DNA of 64,000 nucleotides. Origin: Voacanga thouarsii. Its lineage: Eukaryota > Streptophyta > Magnoliopsida > Gentianales > Apocynaceae. This document shows positions 1 through 11,195 of the stretch, in pieces. The notes under the pieces were generated by a model that worked only from the letters and a program-made list of their open reading frames with translations, had not been told where the DNA came from and made no database searches. Position numbers and translations under genes: made by a program. The DNA is taken from contig JANUWF010001109.1 in the NCBI GenBank assembly GCA_026120185.1, positions 4,270,001-4,334,000 on the forward strand. Reading direction: 5' to 3'. Position 1 is the stretch's first letter. Each line of letters starts with the position of its first letter.

Positions 1-975
1 TTTAATTTTATTTGATTTTATTCAGGAAGTCTAATTTATTATTAGACTGGAATAAAATAAATAAATAAAATAGGAGTTGAGAGAAAATTAATTATCTAGT
101 TTATTTGGTTAATTAATTATTCAAGGTCTAGGTCCAGTATGAATAATTAAGAAATTAACCTGGGCTTAAACTAGAGGAAATAATTAATGTTTAATTATTT
201 ATTGGGTTATTTATATAGGCCCAAGAAATAAATAATTAAAGATTAATTATTATGGTTCATTTGGGCTCATTAATTATTTATTGGGTTGTTTATATAAGCC
301 CAAGAAATAAATAATTAATATTTATTATTTTGGGCCTTTTGGGTCCAAGGAAAATAATAAATATTTTTCTGGCCCAATAGCTTGGACCTTGGGGTTTTTC
401 CAGATACGGTTAAGAGGAGTTTAGGGTTAGGCCAAGCTGATTCTCATGATAACATCCGGGTGTTTTGAAATTTCGGGGATATGTTTATCAGATAATGAGA
501 GACCTGTTTTGGCTAACCAATAAAACTAGTCTTTGGTAGAAAATAAACCCTAATTTCCCTAACACTACACAAGACTCACATCTCTCTCTCTCTGTCTCAC
601 GCCTAATTTCCCTAATTTCTCCTTGGACTTTGCTAATCAATAGCGAGTGAACCAATGAGATTTGAGACCATTCTTCTTCTCTGTTGTGTTCACTGACTAG
701 AGGTTAGGCAGATGAATATCCCGAAAGCTGGAAAGCTAGGCGTTCATGCAAACAAGACGGAGTAGAAGGCTAGCGGGTGTTCAACCGGAAGCTTCTTCAA
801 GCGGACAAAGCGAGGCAATTCCAATCGTTCAATCCGCTCCTACTCAACCTAGAAGGGTTAAGGAGCGCAAATGTATGATCTTCACGCTTCCGTATGGCCT
901 TTATGGCTCGCGGTTATTTTTTCTCCAAATTTTTTCACGTACAGTGCATGCTCCCCTGTTTTCGTCTTCCCTCAT
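1..975. repeat. LTR-like tract of unknown family, joined to Athila-type element
   Basis: AT-rich non-coding tract without a recognisable host gene. A 49-bp segment at about 191-239 recurs at 271-319 (period 80 bp), containing TTATTGGGTT and GCCCAAGAAATAAATAATTA. The 541-700 stretch (ACCCTAA motifs, CT repeats) resembles the R/U5 part of copia LTRs such as the one at 15285-17079, but I could not align the two directly. At about 975 the sequence switches abruptly to one homologous to 56556 onward, so this is the far side of an insertion or recombination junction. Family assignment is inference. Confidence 0.4.
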
Positions 976-1246
976 AAGGTCTAGAGCTCGTGTGCAAGGA
1001 GTGCACAAAGTGGATCCTGTGGCAGCTTTAGAAGCTAAGGTGGAAGCTTTGACTCAAAAGATAGAACAAATGGTGATGCCTCGAGGCCAAGTGCTAAATG
1101 TAAGTTGTCATTTCTGTGGAGAAGGGCACCTAAATCGTGAGTGCCAAAATATAGGTTCACTCCAAGAAATCACGGAACAAGTAGCCTATGCAAGTAATGG
1201 CCGTCCAGGTAACAATCTCTGTAGTTCTACTTACAATCCTGGTTAG
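746..1246 (+). pseudogene. chimeric ORF: LTR-like N part fused to gag zinc-knuckle part
   Basis: A 166-codon open frame crosses the junction at about 975. Its first ~77 residues (starting MQTRRSRRLAGV, basic) have no counterpart in the other two gag copies of the window. The rest, from RARVQGVHKVD on, matches the gag of the elements at 55774 and 62968 and includes the zinc knuckle CHFCGEGHLNREC (1106-1144). The open frame is probably accidental: it ends in a stop 102 bp after the knuckle, and the second half belongs to a decayed retrotransposon. Whether it is transcribed cannot be seen. Confidence 0.45.
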
Positions 1247-1600
1247 AGAAATCACCCTAACTTCTCTTGGAGCAATGCAAACCAACCTAGGCAAGGGCCC
1301 TTTCAACTTTGGGGGAAATCAAAGGAACCAACCTCCTTTGAACAACAATTCAGCACCTTTCAAGCCACCATTGAAGGAATTGATTGGCCAATTGGTAAGT
1401 ACAACGAAGACTAAGTTCCAAGAGATTGATGCTACAACAAGGAACTTAGAGGCCTCCATGTGCAACTTGAAGAGCCAAATTGGCCAACTGGCTAAATTAC
1501 TTAGGGATCGTCAAGCAAGGACATTACCAGGGAACACCGAAGAAAGCATTGAAGTCGTTTTTGCTTTAAGTTTTTGTAATTTGGAACAATTTTTATTTTC
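976..1600 (+). pseudogene. gag: gag C-terminal relic with CCHC zinc knuckle (copy A)
   Basis: This encodes the nucleocapsid end of a Ty3/gypsy gag, which would bind element RNA in the virus-like particle. Visible are RARVQGVHKVD, a short helical stretch (EAKVEALTQKIEQM) and the knuckle CHFCGEGHLNREC, a CX2CX4HX4C motif with all four metal ligands. Where the two other copies have a TAA just before the knuckle (56631 and 63824), this copy keeps a sense codon (CAA). Downstream the frame is lost at about 1246 and continues in other frames to about 1600. Confidence 0.75.
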
Positions 1601-2686
1601 TTTCTTTGTTTCATTTTTATTTATTTCTTCATGAATTGAATTGCATTATTCATCCTGCTGTATGTTTATTATTGCATGTTTCACAAAAAAAAAAAAAAAA
1701 AAAACTCGGAGCCCGGACAGGGTGCAACCGGCGTTGGCCAGGCCTAGAATCAGCGCCGGCTCCTATCATGGGAAGCACTAAAATAGGCCAATTAGGCCAT
1801 TTTTTTTTTCTTTCAAACTCTCCAACTCCCTCTCAAATTCTCTCTAACCCGTGCCCGCTCCACCTTCCAAACCTTTCAAGATTTGATTTTTCACCTCCCA
1901 AATACTTCTAGAGTATTAATCTATCTTTCTTTTATTGATTCTACGGATTAAAATTCTCTAAATCTTCCATTTTTCACAACAACCCAATCTTCAATCTTCC
2001 TTTAAAGAGCTTTGATTTCTGGAAAAAGGATGCATATTTTGCTTGCCCATGCATAGGAGAACATAAAGGTATGTTTTTTCTTGAATTCCCACGGTTAAAA
2101 TGTTGTAGGTAATTTTTTCTGATTTTAGGTATATTTTTGGCCAAAATTTGGGATATTTAATGTTCTCTTGTATTGAATCAACTTATGAGCTTAATAACAT
2201 TGGATATATTATGAGTTGATGATTCTTGAATACTTTATTCATTCACATAATCATTAGGGAGTTTGTGTATTTGCTTAAGGGTATGATTATGGCTATTATG
2301 ACGATTAAGTAACTAATGCACATTGACATTGAATTATCTTACACTTGATCACTATAATGCCATGATGATTCCATAATTCACATGATCATGTTATGAGCAT
2401 CTAGATACATTGGTTTTGTTCAGCACATTTACGTTTTACAGTGAGCTTTTATGCTTATTATTGCAGGTTGTGTTGTAAATTGTGGTGGGTTGATTGGAGA
2501 ATATTGAATTGGTTGTTATTGGGTGTGAGGTATACTTTAAGGAGTTTGGGCATTGTGGTGTGAGTTGGTTGAGAGTTGAGTGTGATGGTGTACATTGTGT
2601 TGGAAAAAGGGGAGATTCTATTCTTTTGAAATCCTTGAGCTTCCTAGTCCTTATCCTCCTTTCTTCACTACTTTCTACTTGCCAAT
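1601..2686. other. non-coding spacer of copy A between gag relic and second ORF
   Basis: It holds an A-homopolymer at 1685-1705, a short GC-rich piece with CAGCGCCGGC, CT-rich sequence and AT-rich sequence. It is collinear with 57135-58255 of the tandem element. No gene is seen; the 66-codon frame at 2494-2694 has no recognisable content. Confidence 0.6.
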
Positions 2687-3881
2687 ATGTCTAGAGCATG
2701 GGGTCATCCAAAAGGGCTAGAGCTTCTTCTTCCGCAGCCCTTTCGTCTATAGACCCCTTGTTCCTTAGGCTAGTAGAGTTCATTGATCCATCATGTGAGG
2801 AATGGTACAATAGGAGGGCTTAAACTAAGATTTTTGTGGAGTGTACCTTTGCACCTATCCTAGACCGGGCCCTTAAACTAGGAATGTTGTTTAGGAGGCT
2901 AGGGTAGGGACCTATCGTACAACTAAAGGGGGATTATTGTCCAGTGCTTATAAAAGAATTCTATGCCAACATGGTTGAAAAGAGCAATAAACACCTTCCA
3001 CACATTGAGACAAAAGTGAAAGGAACCCCGATTATTATCACAAGAAACCATTTAGCTACTCTTCTCCAGGTGTATGATGATGATTTGTGGCTAGGGATAG
3101 ATACTAATAGTCAAAAGATTCTTTCTAACCCGAATTGAGATGCCATTGGAACTAGAGCTACTCTAGGGTTGCGCAAGAGAAATGCTTTCCAAGCCAATAG
3201 CTTCTACTTTAACAATGATCTTGCTACAAACTTTTGGACTCTAGTATACATGTTTGGTTTTAATATCGTACCTAGGCCAGTGGATTCAACGAGACACGGA
3301 CTATTGATATGTACATCTTGCATAGGATGGTGACCACTTAGCCTATCCCTCTTGCTCCATTGATCATACAATCTATTAGGGATGTGGTTTATCATCATCT
3401 CTTTACCAAAGCCTTCGTCTTTCCTCTAGTAATCATGAAAATTCTGAGAGATTTTGGTATTAGTACTGAGGGGGAATTGACAGAGACTACCACTGAGCAT
3501 AACCTAGTCACGGAGCAAACATTGATAAGTTGTGGGTACAAATATAGCTAGGAGATGAAGAAATGGCTAACTCCCTATGAGGTAAAGTATTCCGGACAGG
3601 CTCAGCCACCACCTGTGGAGGAGGAGCACCCGCCGCTACCATCGCGAGCACGAGCTAGTAGTTCACAGTTCCAACCAAGGACTGGCTTTGAGACCGCGGT
3701 GATGGGATAGTTAGCTCAGCAGACGGAAATGTTGCTACACATGCGGGACTCCATTGATGACATTGCCCGGAGGCAGACTATTATGGAGTAGCAATGGATT
3801 GAGTAGATGCAGCATTTTCCGGGACCACATGGCGGTGATGGCATTTCAGCACATGATGATGATGATGATGGGGAGGATTGA
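2687..3881 (+). pseudogene. 'putative plant transposon protein' ORF relic (copy A)
   Basis: Equivalent of the better-preserved ORF at 58256-59450. Conserved pieces are KEFYANMVEKSNKHLPHIET at 2955-3014, the VKGTPIIITRNHLATLL strand and the DLWLGIDTNSQKI block. Further on come the MKILRDFGI(S/N)(T/I)EGELTETTTEH block near 3438 and a C-terminal Asp-rich tail. It is broken by stops (for example after 3135) and frameshifts. The fold resembles the plant-specific domain usually annotated 'putative plant transposon protein', found inside Athila/Tat-related elements. Its biochemical role is unknown. Confidence 0.6.
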
Positions 3882-5639
3882 GATGTTTGTTCTATACTTG
3901 TTCCTACTTGTCACTTTCTTTTTTTCCTTTATATTTTCATGACCTTTTCTAGTTATTTATTGTACTTTTCTTTTTTGTCCTATTTTTTTTACTTTTTGTT
4001 TATTTTTCTTTTCTAGTTTTTATGTTTTGGTGTGTTTCTTTTGTATTTTTCTTTTTACGTACTTTGACAATGCTCCTTTCTACTAGAATTCAACTCTTGT
4101 GTAGGAGAATGCCCACTGTAATGGAAGTATTTTATTTCTTATCTTTTCCCCTTTATATTTGGTCTCATGGCAATATTTCCTTACTCTATTTGTTTGGCCA
4201 TTAAGGACAATGTCCAATTTAAGTGTAGGGGAGTGGTTAGAATGAGAATTCTTCTATACTTCATTCTTCTTGAAATTCTTTGAAAGTGGTTAGAATGGGA
4301 ATTCTTCTATGCTTCATTCTTCTTGAAATTCTTTGAACCTTTTGAGCAAAATTTTTCAAAATCTTTTCTAATTTTGTGCGCTTTCAAGATGTATTTTTAA
4401 TGCATGTCTTTGTGTTAGATCATAGAGCATATGTTCTATATCATTTATGGCTTATGCATGACTTTTTGCACGTACTTGGACTAAGTAGTTCTTGATCAAA
4501 TGCTTTACATTATTTTTAAACCTATTTTTCTACTAAAATTTATTGAGCATTCTAGAACTTACTTGAATACTTCTCGAAGTGAAATAAAAAAGACATTCAT
4601 GATTTAACTTATGGATGACAGTAATAGGCCTTCTTTAGATAGTTTGAGCTTTTCAAGCCTACCTATTTTATAGTATCCCTAGTGCCTATTTTGAGCCTAA
4701 ATTATTAAAACCCGTTATCATTCTTTGTCCATTACTTCTTTCTGAGAGTTTGATAATTCTTCCAAATCTTTGATTGCTCTTGATGGATAAAAGTACAAGT
4801 AGAAGAAGTGTGAGGAAAAATATTGGTGTAAATGTCATGACTTGTTACTTTCAGTCATGCATCATTATTGAGTTAGAGTTGTAAAACGAGAAAGGAGGAA
4901 GAAAAGAGGAAGAAAGATTGAGAAAAACAAAAAGCTTCTAGAAAATGTTGAAAGAAAAAAAACTGAGAAACAAACAAAAGCAGTATTTGAAAAGAAAAAG
5001 AAAAAGAAAAGCTAAAAGAGAAAGAAAAGAAGAGAGCTGGAATAAAAATTGCTGAAATTTTTTATGATCTTGTGCAATATGACTGATGAGTTAAGAATTA
5101 TTGAGGAAAAGAATACAAGATTTGCATGAACTGTGATATGATTATTATATAAAGTTATGGGTTTTTAATTGGTTTGGTGATAGGAGAGCAAGAAAAGTTT
5201 GGAATTTATTAGTACATGTTATTTATCATTTTCTTGCAAACTTTCATCTTCTTTGATATTTGATTTTCTATATCCTTTATTTGACAGCTACATTACAAAC
5301 CTTTTAGCCTTACATTACAAGCTTAAAAGTCCTACTTGACCTAAGTAGAATCATGATATATCTCGAATTAGTGGGAAAGTGTATGAAAAGTAAGTTTATG
5401 GAATGCATATAACTTCTTTCCAATGGTTTGAGAATGATATTTAGTGTTGAGATGGTTCTACTAGTCATTCTTCACTTACACAAGTCTTGCATTTGTTATG
5501 AAAGGTATAGTAGCATATGTTTTGTTGTCTTGAATAAAGAAAGCATTGGGAATATTATTTTGAAATTGATTGAGTGATTTTGTGAAAACTTGGGTTTTCC
5601 TACTTGTCTTTGATACTTTGCTTGAGGACAAGCAAAGAG
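3882..5639. other. 3' non-coding region of copy A, CT-rich then purine-rich
   Basis: Collinear with 59451-61184. It includes a T-rich block (3900-4060), a polypurine-like TTTAAGTGTAGGGGAG at about 4219-4234, a 53-bp tandem duplication at 4231-4337, and a purine-rich stretch at 4880-5040 (GAGGAAGAAAG-type). Long purine-rich 3' regions are usual in Athila/Tat elements. No coding capacity is seen. Confidence 0.6.
4231..4337. repeat. 53-bp tandem duplication inside copy A
   Basis: Two adjacent near-identical units, each starting GTGGTTAGAATG and ending TTGAAATTCTTTGAA. The corresponding place in the right-hand element (about 59801-59851) has one unit, so the duplication arose in copy A after the copies diverged. 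Confidence 0.8.
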
Positions 5640-5656
5640 TTAAGTGTGGGGGAATG
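5640..5656 (+). other. polypurine tract next to 3' LTR (copy A)
   Basis: The G-rich TTAAGTGTGGGGGAATG run lies immediately before the TGATAGGG start of the LTR, the position where plus-strand DNA synthesis is primed in LTR retrotransposons. The equivalent at 61185-61201 is weaker (TAAGTGTAGGGAAATG). Confidence 0.65.
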
Positions 5657-7182
5657 TGATAGGGCCTAAATTAGTCATATATTTTCTAATTAGTTGAGAC
5701 CATTTTGTGATACATTTTATTCAATAATTAATCATATTCCTTTATATTTGAGATTTTACCCTTGAAAAGGTATTTTGTGCATTATTTCAGATTTTAGGAG
5801 TAAAATAAGGTAAAAACGTCACTAAACAGAATAGAGGTGGTGCCGGTCAAGACAGGAGCACCGGCGCACGTCACGTGCTACTGGCATGCACTTCGAAGAG
5901 ATAAAAAAAATCGATAAAACAGAGCTGAACAGAACATAGCCGACACTAGTTGGGAGCTCAGAGGCGGCATCGGCTATAGTCTAGAAGAGTTGGTGTGAAA
6001 ATCAAGAAAAATCAACGAAGAAACGGAGAAACAAACCACAATCGGCACCAGCCCTAGGCAGGACAGACGGCGCCGGCTGCGCATTGTTACTAAGGCGGTG
6101 CCTCGATTTTTGTGTGCGTTTTTTGGCAATTTGCAGAGTTTTAGTATTTTTCTACTTCTATTCGGCCAGAAACCCTAGAGGAACGAATTTAGGCAATTCT
6201 AAAGCCTATAAATAGAGGGAAAACACAAGAAAAATGGGGAATTCGTGGATCAAAACATCAAATCACTCAAATTCAAGGAGGAATTCTATCAGATCAAGAA
6301 GGATTGTATAAGAGAGTCTACGAAGGAAAAAAAAAGACTTATCTATGAGTGCTTTTTTTTTTAACTTTGTTTTCTTTTCTTGAACAATGATGTATTAATT
6401 GTTTTATTGTAATTTGACCTTATTTTTTGTATTCTTGATTTTTAGAGTTACTTTAATCTTTTAATTAATTGATTATTATTCTTGGTATTTAATTATTTAC
6501 GCTGATTACGAGATTAATTTGTAGTTTATTCTATTAACTTGCCTGGAAATTGGGTTGATAGTGGTCTCAATTTATTAATTTCATATTTGTTGTCTCTTAA
6601 CTTGCTTGAAAAATGGGTTAATTGTTAAGAACTGGGTAATTAGAAGTTAATTGATGTCTGCCAAAATATGGATTCATTGATTAATTTCATGTTTTAAGTT
6701 TGCCAGAATATGAAAATTTAATCAAGAATTGTGTTTACATCTTTTAGGTGAATTAGTTGAGACAGAATATGTGATGCTAATTTTTCTAGAAGATAGTGAT
6801 TTCATGGATTGAAAAAGAAGTGAATCTATCTTAATCCTTCATGATGCCAAGAGAATGATTAGTTATGATAATGATTAGGTACTTTAAGGTCATGTTTGTC
6901 AAAATAATGGTTTGAGTTACATAATTCTCCATCCTTGACATTATATATTATTTTATTTTATTTTTTATTCTTTTCACTTTATTAAGTCGGTTAAACAATG
7001 AAAGAAAAGTGATTAATGCATACTTGTTCCTTGATGATCGATACTCGTTTTAAACCATATACTATGCTTAATGATGAGTACGCTTGCTCATATGTGTAAT
7101 TTGGAGTTAACGTTTTAATTTAAACTTAATTGGGAATGTGCTTATTTTTATACGATTTTTATACCCAAATTCAAACATATCA
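5657..7182 (+). repeat. Athila-type 3' LTR (copy A)
   Basis: 1526 bp beginning TGATAGGGCC and ending ATATCA, homologous end to end with the LTRs at 53975-55519 and 61202-62713. The U3 part holds an isolated GC-rich block (about 5835-6115) with repeated GGCGCCGG-like motifs in otherwise AT-rich DNA. A TATAAATAG box at 6207-6215 places transcription start near 6240, so U3 is about 580 bp. Stable motifs such as TTAACTTGCCTGGAAA and CTTAATGATGAGTACGCTTG recur in all four family members in the window. Confidence 0.85.
6207..6215 (+). promoter_or_regulatory. LTR TATA box (copy A)
   Basis: TATAAATAG followed by GAGGGAAAACACAAG. The same box is at 54524-54532 and 61718-61726 in the other LTRs, always about 550 bp from the LTR start except where the middle LTR has a 30-odd-bp deletion. 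Confidence 0.7.
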
Positions 7183-7209
7183 TATTCCCCGACAATGGCG
7201 CTAAAAACT
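7183..7209 (-). other. inverted primer-binding site between two opposing LTRs
   Basis: Read on the minus strand this is AAGTTTTT-AGCGCC-ATTGTCGGGG, a slightly decayed version of the tRNA primer site TGGCGCCGTTGCCGGGGA (complementary to the 3' end of plant tRNA-Asp, as usual for Athila elements). The same site occurs on the plus strand at 55526-55543 and 62720-62737. Here it belongs to the inverted LTR at 7210-8698 and is all that remains of that element's internal region before copy A's LTR begins. Confidence 0.75.
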
Positions 7210-7421
7210 TAATATGTTAATTTTAAGTGTATAAAAATCATCAAATTTAAATCTATCAATTAGTCAAGTTTTAATTAAAATATTAATCCCAAAATACACA
7301 TAGGGGCAAGTATACTCATCGCAAGCATAGTATAGGGAATTAACGAGTATCGATCCTTAAAGGAACAAGTACACACTAATCACTTTTCATTCATTATTTA
7401 ACTGACCCAATAAAGTGAAAA

Positions 7422-7513
<92 letters not shown>

Positions 7514-8698
7514 CTTAAGGATGTGAAAATATGCAATTTAGACAAAAGCTTTTGAAAATATGATAAAGAATCTCTTAGCCAATATCACAATCAATTATTA
7601 TCTTGGTCTCATAAAAGATTTAATATAGAACCACTTTGTTTGCAATCCATAGAATCACTATCTTCTAGTTAAATTAGTAAACATATTCTGTTTCGACTAA
7701 CTTATCCAAAAGATGTATTAAAATCAATTCTCATATAAACCCTTATATTCTAAGTGATTTAAAACATGAAATTAGTTAATGAATCCATATTCTAGCAATC
7801 ATCAACCAACCTTTAATTATTAATATTCTAGACAATTAACCCATTTTTCAAGCAAGTTAAGAGATAATAAATATGAACCTAATTAATTGAAGTAATGACC
7901 AATCTTTTTTTCAAGCAAGTTAATAACAAAAATCAATCAACCAATTCCGTAAGAAAAACAAGTGATCAAATACCATGATAAATAATGAATTGATCAAAGG
8001 ACTAAATTAATAAATAAATCACGAAGCACAAAAACAATGTCAAATTACAATAAAAATATTGAATACATGATTGTTTAAGGAAAAGAAAATAAAGGTAAAA
8101 GAAAGTTTTACTTATGAATCCACCTCTCTCTCTATGTATATCTCCCAATTCTTGTATTTTCTTATGCTTTAATAAGCCTTTTGGATGCTAAATTCGTGGC
8201 TTAGGAGGTCTTGACCGAGTAGGATTCGAAAAATACCAAAATCATTGGACAATTCCTAATTTCGTGCACAGAATATTTGCCCTCTAGAGTGTACCTGGCG
8301 CCGGGTAGCTTCGATCCACTTGGCGCTAGGCGCACTTTGTTCTTCCTCTAAAAATTTGCTCTGTTTTTGTTGTCCAGACAAAATGGACCTGGCACCAGGT
8401 ACATTTACCAGATTTGGTGCCAGGTCTGTTATGGTTTTTCCCCTGAAGCTTAGCTCGAATTCCTCGCTTAGACCAGAATGGACCCAGTACCTTGTCCCTT
8501 AGCTGGGCCTAGCGCCAGGTACATTCTGGAATTTTGCACTTTTTGCTCGATTTTAACTTAAATCTACATATATTTGCCAAAAATACTTTTTACAAGCAAA
8601 ATGTCAAATAGGAAGGAATATGCCTAGTTATTACAATAAATATATCTTAAAACAACCTCAAATAACTAGGAAAATAATGGTTATTTTAGCCCCTATAA
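7210..8698 (-). repeat. related Athila-type LTR in inverted orientation
   Basis: The reverse complement aligns with the family LTR. It starts TTATAGGGGC near 8698, has GC-rich GCGCCAGG motifs at about 8290-8530, has the TAACTTGCTTGAAAAATGGG blocks, and ends near 7210 beside a primer site. It is more diverged than the other three LTRs and carries a TA/CA microsatellite (7426-7512) where they have an AT-rich TTTTATT run. The start TT instead of TG and the end TA instead of CA show decay of both termini. Confidence 0.75.
7426..7512. repeat. (TA)n(CA)n microsatellite
   Basis: About 30 bp of TA repeat followed by about 55 bp of CA repeat with two interruptions (CATACACATACAC), inside the inverted LTR. 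Confidence 0.95.
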
Positions 8699-8734
8699 GT
8701 TTTTCTTTGATATTTTTCGTTCTAGTCCTTCAAG

Positions 8735-8746
8735 TTGTATCAGAGC
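8735..8746 (+). other. copia primer-binding site
   Basis: TTGTATCAGAGC directly after the LTR end matches the initiator-methionine tRNA primer site TGGTATCAGAGC of plant copia elements, with one change. Confidence 0.75.
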
Positions 8747-9942
8747 CATGGTTTTCATCTAGGAGCATGCACTAAGGTTAAAACTGGAAAATGTGGTTCC
8801 TTAACTATTAAAAAATGATTTTTTTGTGATTTCATGTGATCCCTCATACATTGGTTTCTAGAGTTTATGTATGCCTCGCGGTTAGAGGCATAGGATCATG
8901 TATTCTAATGATTTTTCCACTGTTTTTCTGGTTTTAAATAGATTCAATGTACGTCTCGTGGTTAGAGGCATAGGTACTTGTGAAGGCATGTTTTTATGTC
9001 TTGTTTTGTATTTTTTTTAACCTATAAATTTTGGGGACTGAAGAACAAAATTGCTGGAATTGTTGAGGGGCGAAAATGACTGAAAATTAGATTTTTCTAG
9101 AAATTAGCGAATTCCAGAGCCGACCCGAGGCCAAGTGGGCTGATTGGACTAGGTGCCAAGTCCACTCTGCCCAGTAAAAGTATTTTGGAGAAATAGAGTA
9201 GACCCGGCGCCAGGTGGGCCTAATGGACCATGCGCCAAGTCCACTCTGTCCAAAGGTAGTTGTGCGCAAATTGTCCAAGAAAAGGAGAGCACTGCTGAAG
9301 TTCTATATCTCAATTTTTTTCTTGATGTAATCATGTTTTGAAATTATTGTATGAGGTTAAGTTTTTGCAATAGTTTTATTTATCTATGGATGAATAATTT
9401 ACATGAAAATAAATAGTAAAGGATTGAACTACCTTAGGATTAAACAAGATCATTAATTTTTAATTCATAATGTTTAATCCATTGCTTGGTCACTTAGGAA
9501 TAAATGAATAGTTTATGCATGAAAAATTTTACTTTTGTTATCATACTTATTTCGTTTTTGTGATCAAATGCGCAAGTTCTTGTGAGACAAAAGTCTCACG
9601 AGATAGAACGGTTTTTGATAAAAAAAAAAACATTTTAATCTAAGAAACTTTAAAAATAAAAGAGTTCATGGTTTATTCTCTTAAAGGATATAATCCATGA
9701 CATACAGAATAATATTGAACTTAAGGTTATTTATTTAAAGTTTTTACATGGTTATTAACTGAGAATAGTAAAATAAATTTATAATTTATTCTCTTAAAGG
9801 ATTTAATCCTTGATATTGAGAATAATATTAAATTTTAGATTTTTACTAAAGTTAATGAAAGTATAAGATTATAGAAAACATTTTGGGCCTAAAACTCTAA
9901 TTTCAATAAAAGATTAAGTGAGAGAGAGGTTCCAATGATCCC
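8747..9942. other. copia 5' leader, with an internal direct repeat
   Basis: Non-coding. It has two copies of ATGYCTCG(Y)GGTTAGAGGCATAGG (near 8871 and 8950). A repeated block at about 9121-9174 and 9204-9252 (GACYAGGYGCCAAGTCCA core followed by CTCTG) is GC-rich against the AT-rich surroundings and resembles the GCGCC motifs in the inverted LTR. Short duplicated pieces (TTTATTCTCTTAAAGGAT near 9670 and 9785) also occur. Nothing codes here. Confidence 0.5.
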
Positions 9943-11195
9943 ATGGCTTCCATCACAGCTCTCATTAGAGATAGTGGATTTTCTCGTGTCATTCTGAGTA
10001 TGACTCCCTATAGGATGAATTTCCACAAGTATCTAGAACTAATGGAAGAATAAAATTAAAAGCCTAGGATATTTGCTAGAATCGACCAACCTACATTGGA
10101 GGTTTTTAGCATTAGATTGCCCATTGGTGATATGAATTAGTGGCAATTCTATCGGTGGAACTTTTTCTAGACCATTATCTATTTTAAGAAGTTTTGATTC
10201 GTGATGGTTATACACTTAACTTAGGATGTTATTAATCTTCCTATGAAGCTCTGTTAGCTTTTCTAAGAGCCAAACTATTTATATTATTGATAATGGTTTT
10301 AAGAGTTATCTATTATCAAAGAAATAATATAAAAAATGTGCATATTTATTTCTTGCAAACTAAATGAATATTTTTTTGCAATATTTCAGAAATATCTGGT
10401 TTCAGTCCATTATTAATCATTCTCAAGGAGAATAAGTTGATAGACCTAAATTATGTGGACTGGAAATTTGAACATAACACTCACTATCGAGGAGTACAAG
10501 TATGTTCTTACGGATCTCTGTCCTGAGATTGGGGAAGAATTCACTGATCAGGAGCAAGAGGCAAGAAGGCATGAAAGAAAGCCGATGAGATGGCTAAGTG
10601 TTATATGTTGGCTTCCATGTCTAGTGTGCTCCAATCTAAGCATGAGTATATGGCCACTATGTACAACATGGATTTGTCATTGCGTAGCATGTTTGCTGAT
10701 AAGAGCCAACCCACAAGGCAGGAAGCTCTTAGGGCAATCATAAACACTAAGATGGCTGAGAGGGTATTGGTTTGAGAGTATCTACTCTAGATGATTGCCT
10801 ACTTCTAGGAAGCCAAGGTCTTAGGCACAACAATAAATCCTAAGAGCCAAATTGAGATGGTTCTTGAAACTCTACCGATTCATATTCTCAGTTCCAGTTG
10901 AACTACAACATGAACAAGTTAGATATAAATCTCACGGAGCTTATAAAAGAGCTCCAGGGCAGAGAAGATCGTGAAGCCCATGTCAAAGGTTTTGGTCTCT
11001 CGTTCTGCTTCTTCTTTTGGAATTAAGGTAAAGCCTAAGAAATTCAAGAAGAATAAGGTCCAGAACAATGTAGGGGTTCAGCCCAAAGCATCTGGTCAGG
11101 CTAAGCCCAACGAGAAGCCAAAAGGCAAATGCCATTTGTGGCAAGAACGGGCATTGGAAGAAAGATTGTCCAGACTTTTTAGCCAAGTCTACTTC
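9943..11195 (+). pseudogene. gag: copia gag relic with split zinc knuckle
   Basis: The ATG at 9943 opens MASITALIRDSGFSRV, running 36 codons to a TAA. Later pieces in other frames (10590-10775: SKHEYMATMYNMDLSLRSMF) are typical of the UBN2/gag region of copia elements. The C-terminal basic stretch (KVKPKKFKKNKVQ) leads to the nucleocapsid zinc knuckle at about 11130-11170. That knuckle is split by loss of one base: the first Cys lies in one frame and CGKNGHWKKDC continues in the next. The encoded protein would have packaged element RNA. It is clearly non-functional. Confidence 0.8.

Larger units (their letters stand above)
976..7182 (+). mobile_element. Athila-type Ty3/gypsy element, copy A, 5'-truncated
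   Basis: The stretch is collinear with 56556-62713 over its whole length: gag zinc-knuckle region, a poly(A)/CT-rich spacer, the plant-transposon-protein ORF, a long purine-rich 3' region, polypurine tract and a 3' LTR. The 5' LTR, primer site and the gag N-terminal half are missing, cut at about 975. No protease, reverse transcriptase, integrase or RNase H is present in any copy, so the family is non-autonomous. Many small indels and stops show it to be older than the tandem copies at the right end of the window. Confidence 0.8.

Noticed and set aside
1..975. Idea that this tract is the missing left part of the copia 5' LTR
   Set aside because: No block of the 3' LTR (15285-17079) could be aligned with it; only general LTR character is shared.
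7426..7512. Regular short repeats that might suggest a CRISPR-like array
   Set aside because: Simple TA/CA microsatellite without spacers, in plant nuclear DNA.
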